A stretch of 16,021 bases of DNA from an uncultured Methylococcaceae bacterium. Its GTDB lineage: Bacteria; Pseudomonadota; Gammaproteobacteria; Methylococcales; Methylomonadaceae. Below are positions 1 to 8,253 of this stretch, piece after piece. The DNA lies in the NCBI GenBank assembly GCA_903839795.1, contig CAIMDR010000654.1, positions 1-16,021 on the forward strand. The letters run 5' to 3'. How positions within the stretch are numbered: position 1 is the first letter of the stretch; every line of letters starts with the position of its first letter. The notes under the pieces were generated by a model. The model was not told the DNA's origin, searched no databases, and saw nothing but the letters and a program-made list of their open reading frames with translations. The translations under genes were made by a program, and so were the position numbers.

Positions 1-101
1 ATCGTGATGCCAAGGTTATCAAGCAAACAGGCAGTGATAAGCGGTTCTGCTTGCTCACAAAGATGGCAACCGGATGTCCCCAAAAGCAGACACTGAAGCA
101 T
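1..101 (-). CDS. Glutaredoxin-like DUF836 family protein, N-terminal part only (runs off the window)
   Basis: An open frame on the minus strand starts with ATG at 101-99 and stays open to the window edge, giving 33 residues. It begins [20 protein letters not shown], which is the typical first beta strand and CxxC redox motif (Cys12 and Cys15) of the small glutaredoxin-like DUF836 proteins, usually 75-90 aa. These are cytoplasmic thiol-disulfide proteins whose partners are mostly unknown. The start codon shares one base with the stop codon of the preceding yqhA-like gene (TAATG), so translation is probably coupled, and the gene looks like the third member of a metH-yqhA-grx operon. The C-terminal part is not visible, so the family call rests on the N-terminus alone. 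Confidence 0.75.
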   Translation of the reverse strand, partial: MLQCLLLGTSGCHLCEQAEPLITACLLDNLGIT

Positions 102-607
102 TAATGTTTGGTCACTTTATCAAGGTAACCCATTAACAGGGCCGAGATGACAAACGTTAAATGGACAAGCGCAAACCACATGATTTTGTCATTCTGAACG
201 GTTTCAATATTCATGAATATTTTTAGCAAATGGATGGATGATATGGCCACTATCGATGCCGCCACTTTCATCTTTAATGACCCATAATCATGGGTGCCCA
301 GCCACTCCAGCTTTTCTGTTTCCTCATTAATATTCAGGCGTGACACAAAGTTTTCATAACCGCTGAACATCACAATAACAATCAAATTGCCAACCAAGGT
401 AAGGTCAATTAATGACAGTAACTTTAACACTAGCTGCGATTCATCAAGCTCCAGGATAAACGGAATAAAATGATAAAGTTCTTGAAAAAACTTTATAAAA
501 AGCGCCACTAAGGTGAGGCTTAAACCCATGTATATCGGTGCCAGTAGCCAACGACTGGCATACATCAAGCGCTCCATTGCATGGCTTGCTTTTTGTGGTA
601 GTGACAT
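101..607 (-). CDS. yqhA: YqhA / UPF0114 (TIGR00645) family inner-membrane protein
   Basis: This 168-aa protein matches the YqhA family over its whole length. Recognisable stretches are [17 protein letters not shown] near the N-terminus, [20 protein letters not shown] in the middle, [19 protein letters not shown], and a C-terminal [16 protein letters not shown]. The hydrophobic profile suggests three to four transmembrane helices, so it should sit in the inner membrane. The function of the family is not established. The start ATG at 607-605 has an AAGGA ribosome binding site about eight bases upstream; that site begins inside the TAA stop codon of metH, only ten bases away, so the gene is surely co-transcribed with metH. 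Its own stop overlaps the start of the glutaredoxin-like gene. Confidence 0.9.
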   Translation of the reverse strand: MSLPQKASHAMERLMYASRWLLAPIYMGLSLTLVALFIKFFQELYHFIPFILELDESQLVLKLLSLIDLTLVGNLIVIVMFSGYENFVSRLNINEETEKLEWLGTHDYGSLKMKVAASIVAISSIHLLKIFMNIETVQNDKIMWFALVHLTFVISALLMGYLDKVTKH

Positions 608-617
608 GGATTTTTCC

Positions 618-3600
618 TTAATGATGTAAATGCGCAGCCAACCAACGTTCAGCCACTTCTTCGGCGATATTTTTACGTTTGGCGTAATCCTGCAATTGGT
701 CTTTATCTATTTTTCCGACATTAAAATACTGTGACTCAGGATGAGAAAAATACCAGCCACTGACAGCGGATGCCGGATACATGGCATAACTTTCGGTGAG
801 TTCTATACTGGTATTTTCGGTTACTTTAAGCAAGTCAAACAATTTGCCTTTCTCGGTATGATCAGGACAGGCAGGGTAACCCGGTGCCGGACGTATGCCT
901 TGATAAGCTTCGTTTATTAATTGCTCAGGGCTATAGGTTTCCTCTTCGGCATAGCCCCAATAGTTTTTCCTGACCACTTGATGCATATATTCTGCAAACG
1001 CTTCGGCCAATCTGTCGGCCAGTGCTTTAAGCATAATCGAACTGTAATCATCATGATCTTGCTCAAATTGCTGCAATTTCTCTTCGATACCAATGCCGGT
1101 CGTAACGGCAAAAGCACCGATATAATCCGCTTTACCATTGGCTTTGGGTGCAATGAAATCAGACAAACAATAATTGGGTCGTCCCGGCGCTTTAATATTT
1201 TGCTGACGCAAATGGTATAAAGTTTCCAGCTTGGTCTTGCGCGTGTCATCGGTGTAAACAATCACATCATCACCGTCGCTATTGGCCGGGAAAAAACCGA
1301 CCACGGCTCTTGCGGTTAACCACTCTTCGCTGATGATTTTTTTCAACATCACTTGCGCTTCTTCAAACAGTTGTCTGGCTTCAACACCGACCACTTCATC
1401 ATCGAGTATTTTTGGATAACTACCGGCCATTTCCCAAGTTTGAAAAAACGGTGTCCAGTCGATATACCATGCCAGCGTTTCCAGCGGGAAACGCTCCAGA
1501 ACCTTGATACCTAAAAATGACGGTTTAACGGGTTCGTAACGTCCCCAGTTAAACTTGTTACGCCGGGCATCTTCCAGTGAGTGTTGTTTGGTTTTCGCTT
1601 CACGGCCTTTGTGCCGATCCCTGACTTCTTCGTATTCATCATGTACGCTTTTAATAAAGTCGGCCTTTAACTCGGCACTTAACAAATTACTGGCCACACC
1701 GACACCGCGTGACGCATCGGTAACATAAATCGTTGGACCTTGATAATGGGGTTCAATTTTTACTGCGGTATGCGCACGGGAAGTGGTAGCACCGCCGATC
1801 ATTAACGGAATGGTAAAACCTTGACGCTGCATTTCTTTAGCGACATGCACCATTTCATCAAGAGAGGGCGTAATCAAGCCGCTTAAACCAATAATATCAA
1901 CCTGTTCCAGGCGTGCCGTTTGCAAAATCTTTTCTGCCGGCACCATAACGCCTAAATCAATCACCTCATAGTTGTTACATTGCAAGACCACGGCAACGAT
2001 ATTTTTACCGATGTCATGCACGTCGCCTTTGACGGTCGCCATGAGAATTTTACCGTTGGTTTGCCGCTCATTTCCGGCTTTGTCGGCTTCCATAAACGGC
2101 ATCAAATAAGCGACGGCTTTTTTCATGACCCGTGCTGATTTAACCACTTGGGGCAAGAACATTTTTCCTTCGCCAAACAAATCACCAACGACATTCATGC
2201 CATCCATTAACGCCCCTTCGATGACATGCAAGGGTCTTTCGGCTTCCTGTCTTGCCTGTTCGGTATCTTCATCAATGTAATCGGTAATGCCTTTAACCAG
2301 CGCGTGTTCCAAACGTTTACTGACCGGCCACTCACGCCATTCCAGATTTTCCTGTTTGACTTCACTGCTACTGCCGTCACCCCGGTATTTTGCAGCCAAC
2401 TCCAGCAACTTGTCGGTGCCGCTGCCATCGTGGCGATTTAATACCACATCTTCAACGGCATTTCGCAAATCTTCGGGTATATCCGCATAAATAGCCAACT
2501 GACCGGCGTTAACAATCCCCATCGACATACCGGCCTTAATGGCATGGTATAAAAACACCGCATGAATGGCTTCGCGCACCGGATTATTACCGCGAAACGA
2601 AAAGGATACGTTTGACACGCCGCCGGAAATCAGCGCGTAAGGTAAGGTTCTTTTAATCTCGTGCGTGGCTTCAATAAAATCCAGGCCGTAATTATTGTGT
2701 TCGTCAATACCGGTAGCAATGGCGAAAATATTGGGATCAAAAATAATATCTTCAGGCGGGAAATCGACCTGTTCAGTCAGGATTTTATAAGCCCGCTGAC
2801 ATATTTCTATTTTTCTGGCTTTGGTATCCGCCTGCCCTTCTTCATCAAAGGCCATGATAATCACTGCCGCGCCATAACGACGCACAAGTTCGGCGTGTTT
2901 GATAAAAGCGGCTTCGCCTTCTTTCAGCGAAATGGAATTCACCACGCCTTTGCCCTGGATACATTTAAGACCGGCTTCCAAAATATCCCATTTAGAAGAA
3001 TCCAGCATAATCGGCACTTTGGCGATATCCGGTTCAGAGGCAATCAGCATCAAAAACCGCACCATCGCTTCTTTGGACTCCAACATGCCCTCATCCATGT
3101 TGATGTCGATAATCTGGGCACCATTTTCAACCTGCTGTTTGGCAACGTCCAACGCGGTTTCGAAATCACCTTCGATAATCAACCGTTTAAACGCAGCGGA
3201 ACCGGTTACATTAGTCCGCTCACCAACATTAACAAACAGGCTGTCTGCGCCAATAGACATGGGTTCAAGACCCGCCAGCCGACATTTTTTTTCAATCTCG
3301 GGAATAATGCGGGGCGGATGCATTTGCACGGCCTCAACAATGGCTTTAATCGTGGCCGGTGAAGTACCGCAACAGCCGCCAATAATATTCAAATAGCCGC
3401 TACGTGCCCAATCCGCCAATTCACTGGCCATTTGTTCGGGTGTCTCATCATATTCACCAAATTCATTAGGCAAGCCGGCATTGGGATGAGCGGAAACATG
3501 GGTATCAGCAATGTTCGATAATTCAGCAATGTATTGACGCAGTTCGGTTGCACCCAAGGCGCAGTTAAAACCGAAAGAAATGGGTTGAACATGTTTTAAT

Positions 3601-4310
3601 GAATTCCAAAAAGCCGCAACAGTTTGTCCAGACAGCGTTCTGCCTGATGCGTCAGTAATGGTGCCGGAAATCATGACCGGTAATTTGTAGCCGATGTGTT
3701 CAAAATAATTTTCAATTGCAAAAATGGCGGCCTTCGCATTTAGCGTATCAAAAACGGTTTCAATCAAGATAATGTCTGCGCCGCCATCAATCAAGCCACG
3801 CGCGGCTTCTGTGTAGGCAACAACCAATTGATCAAAGGAAATATTTCTAAAACCGGGATCATTAACATCGGGGGACATTGAAGCCGTACGATTGGTAGGC
3901 CCCAAAACGCCGGCAACAAAGCGCGGTTTATCGGGTGTTTTTTGGGTGAATTCATCGGCAGCCTGTTTGGCTACACGTGCCGACTCAAGGTTAATTTCGT
4001 AGGCTAACGATTCCATTCGGTAATCAGCCATGGCAATGCTGGTTGAGTTGAAGGTGTTGGTCTCAACAATATCAGAGCCCGCTTCAAAATAAGCAGCGTG
4101 TATGGCTTTGATAATATCAGGTTGTGTTAAGGACAATAAATCATTATTGCCTTTAAGATCAACATCCCACTGGGCGAAACGCTCGCCGCGATAATCCCTT
4201 TCTTCCAGTTTGTAGCTTTGGATCATCGTACCCATAGCCCCGTCAAGAAACAAGATTCTTTGGGACATGCATTGTTTTAATAATTCTGTTTTGTTCATTG
4301 ATTGTGCCAC
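618..4310 (-). CDS. metH: Cobalamin-dependent methionine synthase (5-methyltetrahydrofolate--homocysteine methyltransferase)
   Basis: MetH transfers a methyl group from methyl-tetrahydrofolate to homocysteine through methylcobalamin, making methionine in the cytoplasm. At 1230 aa it is full length (E. coli 1227). All four modules are visible: the homocysteine domain with zinc cysteines Cys250 (GFNCALG) and Cys313-Cys314 (GGCCGTS); the pterin domain from about residue 360 ([11 protein letters not shown]); the cobalamin domain with DVHDIGKN, where His765 is the axial cobalt ligand; and the C-terminal reactivation domain with RPAPGYPAC at 1140-1148, which binds S-adenosylmethionine. The longest frame starts with GTG at 4310; an in-frame ATG at 4298 (MNKTELL) is an equally good start. 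Neither has a clear ribosome binding site. No cobalamin riboswitch fits in the 84 bases upstream. It heads the operon with yqhA and the glutaredoxin-like gene. Confidence 0.98.
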   Translation of the reverse strand: MAQSMNKTELLKQCMSQRILFLDGAMGTMIQSYKLEERDYRGERFAQWDVDLKGNNDLLSLTQPDIIKAIHAAYFEAGSDIVETNTFNSTSIAMADYRMESLAYEINLESARVAKQAADEFTQKTPDKPRFVAGVLGPTNRTASMSPDVNDPGFRNISFDQLVVAYTEAARGLIDGGADIILIETVFDTLNAKAAIFAIENYFEHIGYKLPVMISGTITDASGRTLSGQTVAAFWNSLKHVQPISFGFNCALGATELRQYIAELSNIADTHVSAHPNAGLPNEFGEYDETPEQMASELADWARSGYLNIIGGCCGTSPATIKAIVEAVQMHPPRIIPEIEKKCRLAGLEPMSIGADSLFVNVGERTNVTGSAAFKRLIIEGDFETALDVAKQQVENGAQIIDINMDEGMLESKEAMVRFLMLIASEPDIAKVPIMLDSSKWDILEAGLKCIQGKGVVNSISLKEGEAAFIKHAELVRRYGAAVIIMAFDEEGQADTKARKIEICQRAYKILTEQVDFPPEDIIFDPNIFAIATGIDEHNNYGLDFIEATHEIKRTLPYALISGGVSNVSFSFRGNNPVREAIHAVFLYHAIKAGMSMGIVNAGQLAIYADIPEDLRNAVEDVVLNRHDGSGTDKLLELAAKYRGDGSSSEVKQENLEWREWPVSKRLEHALVKGITDYIDEDTEQARQEAERPLHVIEGALMDGMNVVGDLFGEGKMFLPQVVKSARVMKKAVAYLMPFMEADKAGNERQTNGKILMATVKGDVHDIGKNIVAVVLQCNNYEVIDLGVMVPAEKILQTARLEQVDIIGLSGLITPSLDEMVHVAKEMQRQGFTIPLMIGGATTSRAHTAVKIEPHYQGPTIYVTDASRGVGVASNLLSAELKADFIKSVHDEYEEVRDRHKGREAKTKQHSLEDARRNKFNWGRYEPVKPSFLGIKVLERFPLETLAWYIDWTPFFQTWEMAGSYPKILDDEVVGVEARQLFEEAQVMLKKIISEEWLTARAVVGFFPANSDGDDVIVYTDDTRKTKLETLYHLRQQNIKAPGRPNYCLSDFIAPKANGKADYIGAFAVTTGIGIEEKLQQFEQDHDDYSSIMLKALADRLAEAFAEYMHQVVRKNYWGYAEEETYSPEQLINEAYQGIRPAPGYPACPDHTEKGKLFDLLKVTENTSIELTESYAMYPASAVSGWYFSHPESQYFNVGKIDKDQLQDYAKRKNIAEEVAERWLAAHLHH

Positions 4311-4338
4311 GGGTAGTTATGTTGCTTGAATATAATCA

Positions 4339-4367
4339 TTGCTTAAAAAGCGTGCTAGCACTATTAT
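4339..4367 (+). promoter_or_regulatory. Candidate sigma-70 promoter for the DUF2970 gene
   Basis: TTGCTT at 4339-4344 and TATTAT at 4362-4367 are separated by 17 bases. The gene start lies 28 bases after the -10 box. The spacer contains a perfect 10-bp palindrome, GTGCTAGCAC, at 4352-4361; whether anything binds it is unknown. Confidence 0.45.
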
Positions 4368-4394
4368 TTTTATCACTATATTTAGGAGATTAGC

Positions 4395-4580
4395 ATGTCA
4401 AAACTCAAAATCACTCAAGTTTTTAAAAGTGTTCTAGCTGCTTTTGTCGGTATACAAAGTGAGAAAAACAGGAAAAAAGACTTTGAAAATGGATCGCTTT
4501 CAACTTTTGTTATTGCAGGATTAATTTTTACGGTTATATTTGTTGGCGCCCTCATTTTTCTTGTGTCCACTATCGTATAG
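4395..4580 (+). CDS. DUF2970 family small inner-membrane protein
   Basis: This 61-aa protein has the DUF2970 signature: a short amphipathic N-terminus, then VFKSVLAAFVGIQSEKNRKKDF, and one C-terminal transmembrane helix (about residues 38-60, FVIAGLIFTVIFVGALIFLV). Such proteins are widespread in beta- and gammaproteobacteria and have no known function. The start is well supported by an AGGAG ribosome binding site six bases before the ATG. It is divergent from metH and converges on the 139-aa membrane protein gene, sharing a bidirectional terminator with it. It is a single-gene unit with a plausible promoter of its own. Confidence 0.88.
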   Translation: MSKLKITQVFKSVLAAFVGIQSEKNRKKDFENGSLSTFVIAGLIFTVIFVGALIFLVSTIV

Positions 4581-4632
4581 CTGTTTTGTCTCTTTAACCG
4601 GTCATACCACGTATTAAAGAAAAAACAGCAAT

Positions 4633-4663
4633 AAAAAAGCCCAAGCATTACTTGGGCTTTTTT
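4633..4663. terminator. Bidirectional rho-independent terminator
   Basis: A perfect 13-bp inverted repeat (AAAAAAGCCCAAG / CTTGGGCTTTTTT) surrounds a five-base loop, CATTA. Read from either strand it gives a GC-rich stem followed by a run of T. It lies between the convergent DUF2970 gene and the 139-aa membrane protein gene and can serve both. Confidence 0.92.
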
Positions 4664-4681
4664 ACAAAAGCTTATTTTTTA

Positions 4682-5101
4682 TTATTCTGGTGCTTTAAAG
4701 CTTTGCTTTATATTTCCAAACATCTCTTTAATACCACTAAACAAATTTGCCGCAGAAAAGCTTTCTTTAGTGATAAATTTCCAACGAACCACTGCAATAG
4801 CCAAAAAGCCGACAATTGAAGGCGACATTTCTAAATAAAGTGATTTTAAAATTCCGGCGAAACCTAAAAAGTCACCTTCATTTTTTCTGTCAGCGCCCTG
4901 AATGGCTTCATAGCCGGCACCGCCTTCACTTGCTCTGAACGATTCTAAAATATAGATATTAAGGTTAACCAATAGTAACTGTAAAACAAAAAAACCAACC
5001 GCACCAATAGCAACCCACATCAATACATTATTTGTCTTTGCCTTCACCGCTGACTGATAAAACCAGAGTGCTACTAAAATCATCACCATACCGCTTATCA
5101 T
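4682..5101 (-). CDS. Hypothetical three-helix inner-membrane protein
   Basis: I do not recognise the family of this 139-aa protein. Three hydrophobic segments are visible at about residues 1-19, 27-53 and 93-110. Between the second and third lies a polar loop with ASEGGAGYEAIQGADRKNEGD, and the C-terminal tail (residues 115-139) is amphipathic (LFSGIKEMFGNIKQSF). The start ATG has an AAGGGG ribosome binding site eight bases upstream. It follows the lipocalin-like gene by 34 bases on the same strand, so the two are probably one operon that ends at the terminator at 4633-4663. The real-gene call rests on the ribosome binding site, terminator and clean hydrophobic pattern. Confidence 0.8.
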   Translation of the reverse strand: MISGMVMILVALWFYQSAVKAKTNNVLMWVAIGAVGFFVLQLLLVNLNIYILESFRASEGGAGYEAIQGADRKNEGDFLGFAGILKSLYLEMSPSIVGFLAIAVVRWKFITKESFSAANLFSGIKEMFGNIKQSFKAPE

Positions 5102-5135
5102 AATTTATACCCCTTTATTTTTATATTATAGTTGA

Positions 5136-5522
5136 TTATATTTTTGTTAGAAAATAGTACAAAAACGGACACTTAAGAATCATTTTAGAACCGTCTTTTT
5201 CAACGACACTGCATGACTCATATTTTTCTTGTCCGGGTTTGGTCTGCTTTTTAATATCGCCATTCTCGACAGCGTATTTAATGTCTATTTTCATTTCTTT
5301 GGTTCGACCCACTGAATCGGTCGCTGTTTGCTTCAAAATACCATTATCTTTGAAATCCCACTCAATGGTAACGGGTTTCTGCTCCCCATCTATTTTGGTC
5401 GCTTCAGCATAGAGCTTCCATTTTCCCAGAATTTCAGAGTTATCTTTTAGTTCAACCTCAGCATTTGCGGAAAACGCAAAAAAAAGCACTGCCAAAGGTA
5501 ATATCTTAACGTATTTTTTCAT
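5136..5522 (-). CDS. Secreted lipocalin-like hypothetical protein
   Basis: The open frame extends upstream to 5579, but the better start is the ATG at 5522: it gives a classical Sec signal peptide (MKKYVKILPLAVLFFAFSANA, with cleavage probably after Ala21) and has AGGGG about ten bases upstream. The 128-aa precursor would leave a mature periplasmic protein of 107 residues. The mature part opens with EILGKWKLY and alternates charged and hydrophobic residues in short beta-like strands (VTIEWDF, KIDIKYAV, SKMILKCP), like small lipocalin-type domains with their Gly-x-Trp motif (Gly33, Trp35). Cys104 and Cys118 could form a disulfide. This fold assignment is an inference. It is the first gene of a two-gene unit with the membrane protein downstream. 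Confidence 0.75.
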   Translation of the reverse strand: MKKYVKILPLAVLFFAFSANAEVELKDNSEILGKWKLYAEATKIDGEQKPVTIEWDFKDNGILKQTATDSVGRTKEMKIDIKYAVENGDIKKQTKPGQEKYESCSVVEKDGSKMILKCPFLYYFLTKI

Positions 5523-5656
5523 AATTATAATTGCCCCTAGTCTATCAACATCAAAAACAGAATTGAAACTATACCACATCAGTTATCCAGCTTTAACAAC
5601 AATAGTCAGGAATATTCTTTTTCCTTACATTTCTCAAGGATTATTAGCAATAAGCC

Positions 5657-5684
5657 TTGACATTAATTTTGTGTAAAGTATCAT
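5657..5684 (+). promoter_or_regulatory. Strong sigma-70 promoter for the 43-aa membrane protein gene
   Basis: TTGACA (a perfect -35 box) at 5657-5662 and TATCAT at 5679-5684 are separated by 16 bases. The predicted leader of about 60 bases holds a small hairpin (TTGCTA at 5696-5701 with TAGCAA at 5708-5713). Confidence 0.65.
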
Positions 5685-5752
5685 GCAACTTCCGCTTGCT
5701 ATGAAGTTAGCAATTTCTCAAACATAAAATTAAATAGGTAGGGGACACATAC

Positions 5753-5884
5753 ATGGGATTTATTTTAGATCTAACTGAAACATTAAAAACACCAGCTGGC
5801 ATGGTTGGCGCTGTTGTGGTTGTAGCTGCTGTATACGCCCTGTTGAAATGGGTATTTGCTGAGCATCCAGACGACGAAAAATAA
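5753..5884 (+). CDS. 43-aa single-helix membrane protein, unknown function
   Basis: The protein begins MGFILDLTETLKTPAG, has one hydrophobic helix (about residues 16-35, MVGAVVVVAAVYALLKWVF) and ends in an acidic tail, AEHPDDEK. I do not recognise the family. Evidence that it is a real, well-expressed gene comes from its surroundings: a near-consensus promoter at 5657-5684, an AGGGG ribosome binding site about eight bases before the ATG, and a perfect terminator directly after the stop. It is a single-gene unit lying between the divergent lipocalin-like gene and the HTTM gene. The predicted topology is a short N-terminal amphipathic segment and one membrane span. Confidence 0.78.
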   Translation: MGFILDLTETLKTPAGMVGAVVVVAAVYALLKWVFAEHPDDEK

Positions 5885-5912
5885 GCGTAGCTAACCGGTT
5901 TCGGTTATACAT

Positions 5913-5958
5913 AGGCCGCTAACCATTCCTTGTGAATGGTTAGCGGCCTTATTTTTTT
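5913..5958 (+). terminator. Rho-independent terminator of the 43-aa gene
   Basis: A 16-bp perfect stem (5913-5928 with 5934-5949) with loop CTTGT is followed by a T-rich run to 5958. It starts 28 bases after the stop codon of the 43-aa gene. Because an apparent upstream ATG of the next gene (5936) lies inside this hairpin, that ATG is unlikely to be a start. Confidence 0.93.
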
Positions 5959-5966
5959 CTTAAGAT

Positions 5967-5995
5967 TTCACCACCTCCCCGCACGTCTGTATTAT
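5967..5995 (+). promoter_or_regulatory. Weak candidate promoter for the HTTM gene
   Basis: TTCACC at 5967-5972 and TATTAT at 5990-5995 are 17 bases apart; an overlapping TATAAT at 5993-5998 is a better -10 box but has a longer spacer. Transcription from here would leave a leader of only about 10-20 bases before the ATG at 6020. Confidence 0.35.
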
Positions 5996-6019
5996 AATTT
6001 ACACATTTTAAATAATGAA

Positions 6020-7924
6020 ATGTATAAATTTATAATCACCAAAATCCTTGCTCTTCAAGCTAAACCAGCACCCGCAACCGGCATTGGCTTATTCCGGCTT
6101 TTTTATGGCTTGGTCACTTTACAGGAAATTATCTTCCTGCTGTATTTCAACCATTTAATTTTCGACCCTATCCCTTACATTGACGCTGAATTCCCCATGA
6201 TTCCGTTTTTCTTGTGCCTTTGGGGAATTATTGCCGGTTTTATCGTGGTTGGCTATCGCTATCAATTTGCTGTTATTTGTAACTACATTTTTTGGATTGT
6301 CTTCGTTAATTTCACCACCATGCAACGTGATTTTGATGGAGGATTTGACTCATTCATGACTGGAGCCGGGTTTTTCCTGCTATTTATGCCTGGAGACCGT
6401 GCCTTTTCCTTAGACACGCTTAGATACAAACTGAGCACGCCTTTTACGCATTATCAGTCTTATGCAAAACCAACCGTTACCCGTCTTGCATACTACTTAC
6501 CCGTTTTAATTTGCTTGGGTTTTCTCTATTTCGACTCAGCTGTCCATAAGCTATTTGCTGAACACTGGCGTAATGGTCTGGGTTCCTGGTTGCCATCAAC
6601 ACAACCTTATTACGTTTCAGCCATCGACATGTCAGTGTTGCTGAATAATGAACTACTACAAAAAACCATTGGCTATACCGTACTGGTTTTTCAATTTACC
6701 TTTTTATTCTTTTTTTCAAATCGCCGCTTGCGCAGCGTTTATTTAATCGTCGGTTTGGGACTGCATCTGGGTATTACCCTGTCTTTAAATATCTATCCTT
6801 TTGGCTTGGGAATGCTGATATTTTATGTACTACTGGTTCCCTTTAGCTGGTGGAGAGCCATCGGTACGATGCTGTCAGCCAGACAACCCGCACTAACCGT
6901 CTTCTTTGACAAACAATGCCCCCTATGTAATCGTACCGTTCTTATTCTTAATCATTTTGATCTGTTTAATTGCATCGATTTTAAAAATGCCCAGGATCAT
7001 GCGGCACACTACCCCGCAATGTCCGCACTAAGCCCCGAAACCCTGTTACTGGATTTATATGCGCTGGACAGCTCAAATCGCGTTTATTCAGGCGTTGACA
7101 CCTATATTCAGATACTGAAAAAAATGTGTTATTTATATCCCGTAGGACTTGCCTTAAGTTTTCCCGGAATTTATACCTTGGCAGTAACAAAGTACCGGGC
7201 CATTGCAGACTCGCGTATCCGCATTCCTTGTTCGACTGAATGCCTGGTATCGCCAAAACTGGTCAACAATAATTTATATCATCAAGTCTTTGAATGTTTT
7301 GCAATTCAGAAACCCAAAGCCTTTTCCAGAAAGCTTGCAAAAATACTCATTGCTTTACTCGTTTTACAATTAAACAGCACAATTCATTACGGGCTTGTTT
7401 ACCGACTACACATACCCACCAGCAACAACCCTATTAGCGCGTCTATTGCCGAAGCCAGTAACGCGCTTATCATGGTGTCTCTGACCTTTTTTGGCATTAC
7501 CCCACACGCGCTTTACCTACACGATCATTTTGCCGGTTATGACCGTATTTTGGCGATTACCTACACTGATCAAAACGGAAAGGAAGAATGGCTGCCGTTT
7601 GTTAATGAACAAGGGCGCTTAGTCGCCCCAAACTGGGGTCGAGTTCATTCCATGTGGGCCAATATTGCTGTTACACCGACTATTAACAATACACGTTTAC
7701 AAAAATTTATTATGAAAGTGACTGCTTTCTGGGGTCATAAAACGGGCTTAAATCTTGACAAGACGGTGTTCCATATAAAATTGAAAAGAATTGATGCGCC
7801 TAGTTACTGGGTTCATGATCAATTGCATAAAAACCTCTCCGCGCCATGGACTACGATCGGTACGGTAAAGTGGAATGACAATTTAATTTCCTTCGATTTA
7901 CCTGAAAATATCAATTCCTTATAA
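6020..7924 (+). CDS. HTTM-domain membrane protein fused to a DCC1-like thiol-disulfide oxidoreductase domain
   Basis: Starting at ATG 6020 the protein has 634 residues. The open frame begins earlier at 5936, but that ATG lies in the preceding terminator. Residues about 15-285 form a multi-helix HTTM domain (related to vitamin K-dependent gamma-carboxylase), with FRLFYGL near the start, SAVHKLFAEHWRNGLGSW in the middle and GLGLHLGI later. Residues about 290-420 form a DCC1-like (DUF393) thioredoxin-type domain: TVFFDKQCPLCNRT, with the redox pair Cys300 and Cys303. A further helix (about 440-465) and a C-terminal soluble segment of about 170 residues follow; I do not recognise the latter. HTTM-DCC fusions are known in bacteria, but the substrate is not. 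No Shine-Dalgarno sequence is visible at the chosen start. It appears to be a single-gene unit. Confidence 0.87.
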   Translation: MYKFIITKILALQAKPAPATGIGLFRLFYGLVTLQEIIFLLYFNHLIFDPIPYIDAEFPMIPFFLCLWGIIAGFIVVGYRYQFAVICNYIFWIVFVNFTTMQRDFDGGFDSFMTGAGFFLLFMPGDRAFSLDTLRYKLSTPFTHYQSYAKPTVTRLAYYLPVLICLGFLYFDSAVHKLFAEHWRNGLGSWLPSTQPYYVSAIDMSVLLNNELLQKTIGYTVLVFQFTFLFFFSNRRLRSVYLIVGLGLHLGITLSLNIYPFGLGMLIFYVLLVPFSWWRAIGTMLSARQPALTVFFDKQCPLCNRTVLILNHFDLFNCIDFKNAQDHAAHYPAMSALSPETLLLDLYALDSSNRVYSGVDTYIQILKKMCYLYPVGLALSFPGIYTLAVTKYRAIADSRIRIPCSTECLVSPKLVNNNLYHQVFECFAIQKPKAFSRKLAKILIALLVLQLNSTIHYGLVYRLHIPTSNNPISASIAEASNALIMVSLTFFGITPHALYLHDHFAGYDRILAITYTDQNGKEEWLPFVNEQGRLVAPNWGRVHSMWANIAVTPTINNTRLQKFIMKVTAFWGHKTGLNLDKTVFHIKLKRIDAPSYWVHDQLHKNLSAPWTTIGTVKWNDNLISFDLPENINSL

Positions 7925-7954
7925 ATTTTACAGAGCACTAAACAACTTTTAGTA

Positions 7955-7983
7955 TTGCATCATCATTCTAGGCATGATATAAA
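7955..7983 (+). promoter_or_regulatory. Sigma-70 promoter for the small lipoprotein gene
   Basis: TTGCAT at 7955-7960 and TATAAA at 7978-7983 are separated by the ideal 17 bases. A weak hairpin (CGTGC at 7989-7993 with GCACG at 8008-8012) would fall in the leader. Confidence 0.6.
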
Positions 7984-8049
7984 TTGTCCGTGCTTTTTTA
8001 TTAAGTGGCACGCATAAAAATAATTTAAAACCCTTTGGAGGATATATTT

Positions 8050-8163
8050 ATGAAAAAAATCTTAGCACTTTTAGCTTTGGCATTAGTTATTGTTGGTTTG
8101 TCTGGCTGCATGGACGATCCAGATGGATCAAAACAAAAAGTTTCAAGCTCTATCTCTTTGTAA
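8050..8163 (+). CDS. 37-aa small lipoprotein, unknown function
   Basis: The 37-residue precursor begins MKKILALLALALVIVGLSGC. It has two lysines, a hydrophobic core and the lipobox LSGC, so signal peptidase II should cleave before Cys20 and leave an 18-residue lipidated peptide (CMDDPDGSKQKVSSSISL). Residue +2 is Met, not Asp, so by the usual rule of thumb outer-membrane sorting is more likely, although the +2 rule is not absolute. The gene has a GGAGG ribosome binding site eight bases before the ATG, a good promoter, and a perfect terminator, so it is an independent unit. It is about the size of entericidin-like lipoproteins, but I see no sequence reason to assign it to them. Confidence 0.8.
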   Translation: MKKILALLALALVIVGLSGCMDDPDGSKQKVSSSISL

Positions 8164-8188
8164 GTTAAGCTAAGCTAAACTGCAATAC

Positions 8189-8220
8189 CAAAAAGCCCGG
8201 CGTTAACGCCGGGCTTTTTG
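8189..8220. terminator. Bidirectional rho-independent terminator between the lipoprotein gene and rimO
   Basis: A 32-base perfect palindrome is centred on GTTAAC: CAAAAAGCCCGGC on one side and GCCGGGCTTTTTG on the other. It ends the 37-aa gene on the plus strand and, read the other way, lies 33 bases after the rimO stop. Confidence 0.93.
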
Positions 8221-8253
8221 TTTATATGACGCTACTATTAATACTCAAAAGCG

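Noticed and set aside
917..3592. Several open frames antisense or out of frame inside metH, up to 233 codons on the plus strand (2661-3362)
   Set aside because: They lie wholly within a full-length, motif-complete metH and have no family resemblance or ribosome binding sites; such shadow frames are expected in a long coding gene.
4352..4361. Perfect palindrome GTGCTAGCAC in the DUF2970 promoter spacer as an operator
   Set aside because: A single 10-bp palindrome is too short to assign a regulator; recorded only within the promoter entry.
4311..4394. Cobalamin riboswitch or MetR site upstream of metH
   Set aside because: Only 84 bases separate metH from the divergent gene, which is too short for a cobalamin riboswitch, and no TGAA-N5-TTCA match is present.
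5523..5579. Upstream extension of the lipocalin-like protein to 5579
   Set aside because: It would put 19 residues in front of a clear signal peptide; the ATG at 5522 gives the signal peptide and a better-placed AGGGG.
5936..6019. Upstream extension of the HTTM protein from an ATG at 5936
   Set aside because: That ATG is inside the hairpin of the preceding terminator, and the extra 28 residues have no family resemblance. The ATG at 6020 fits the family start.
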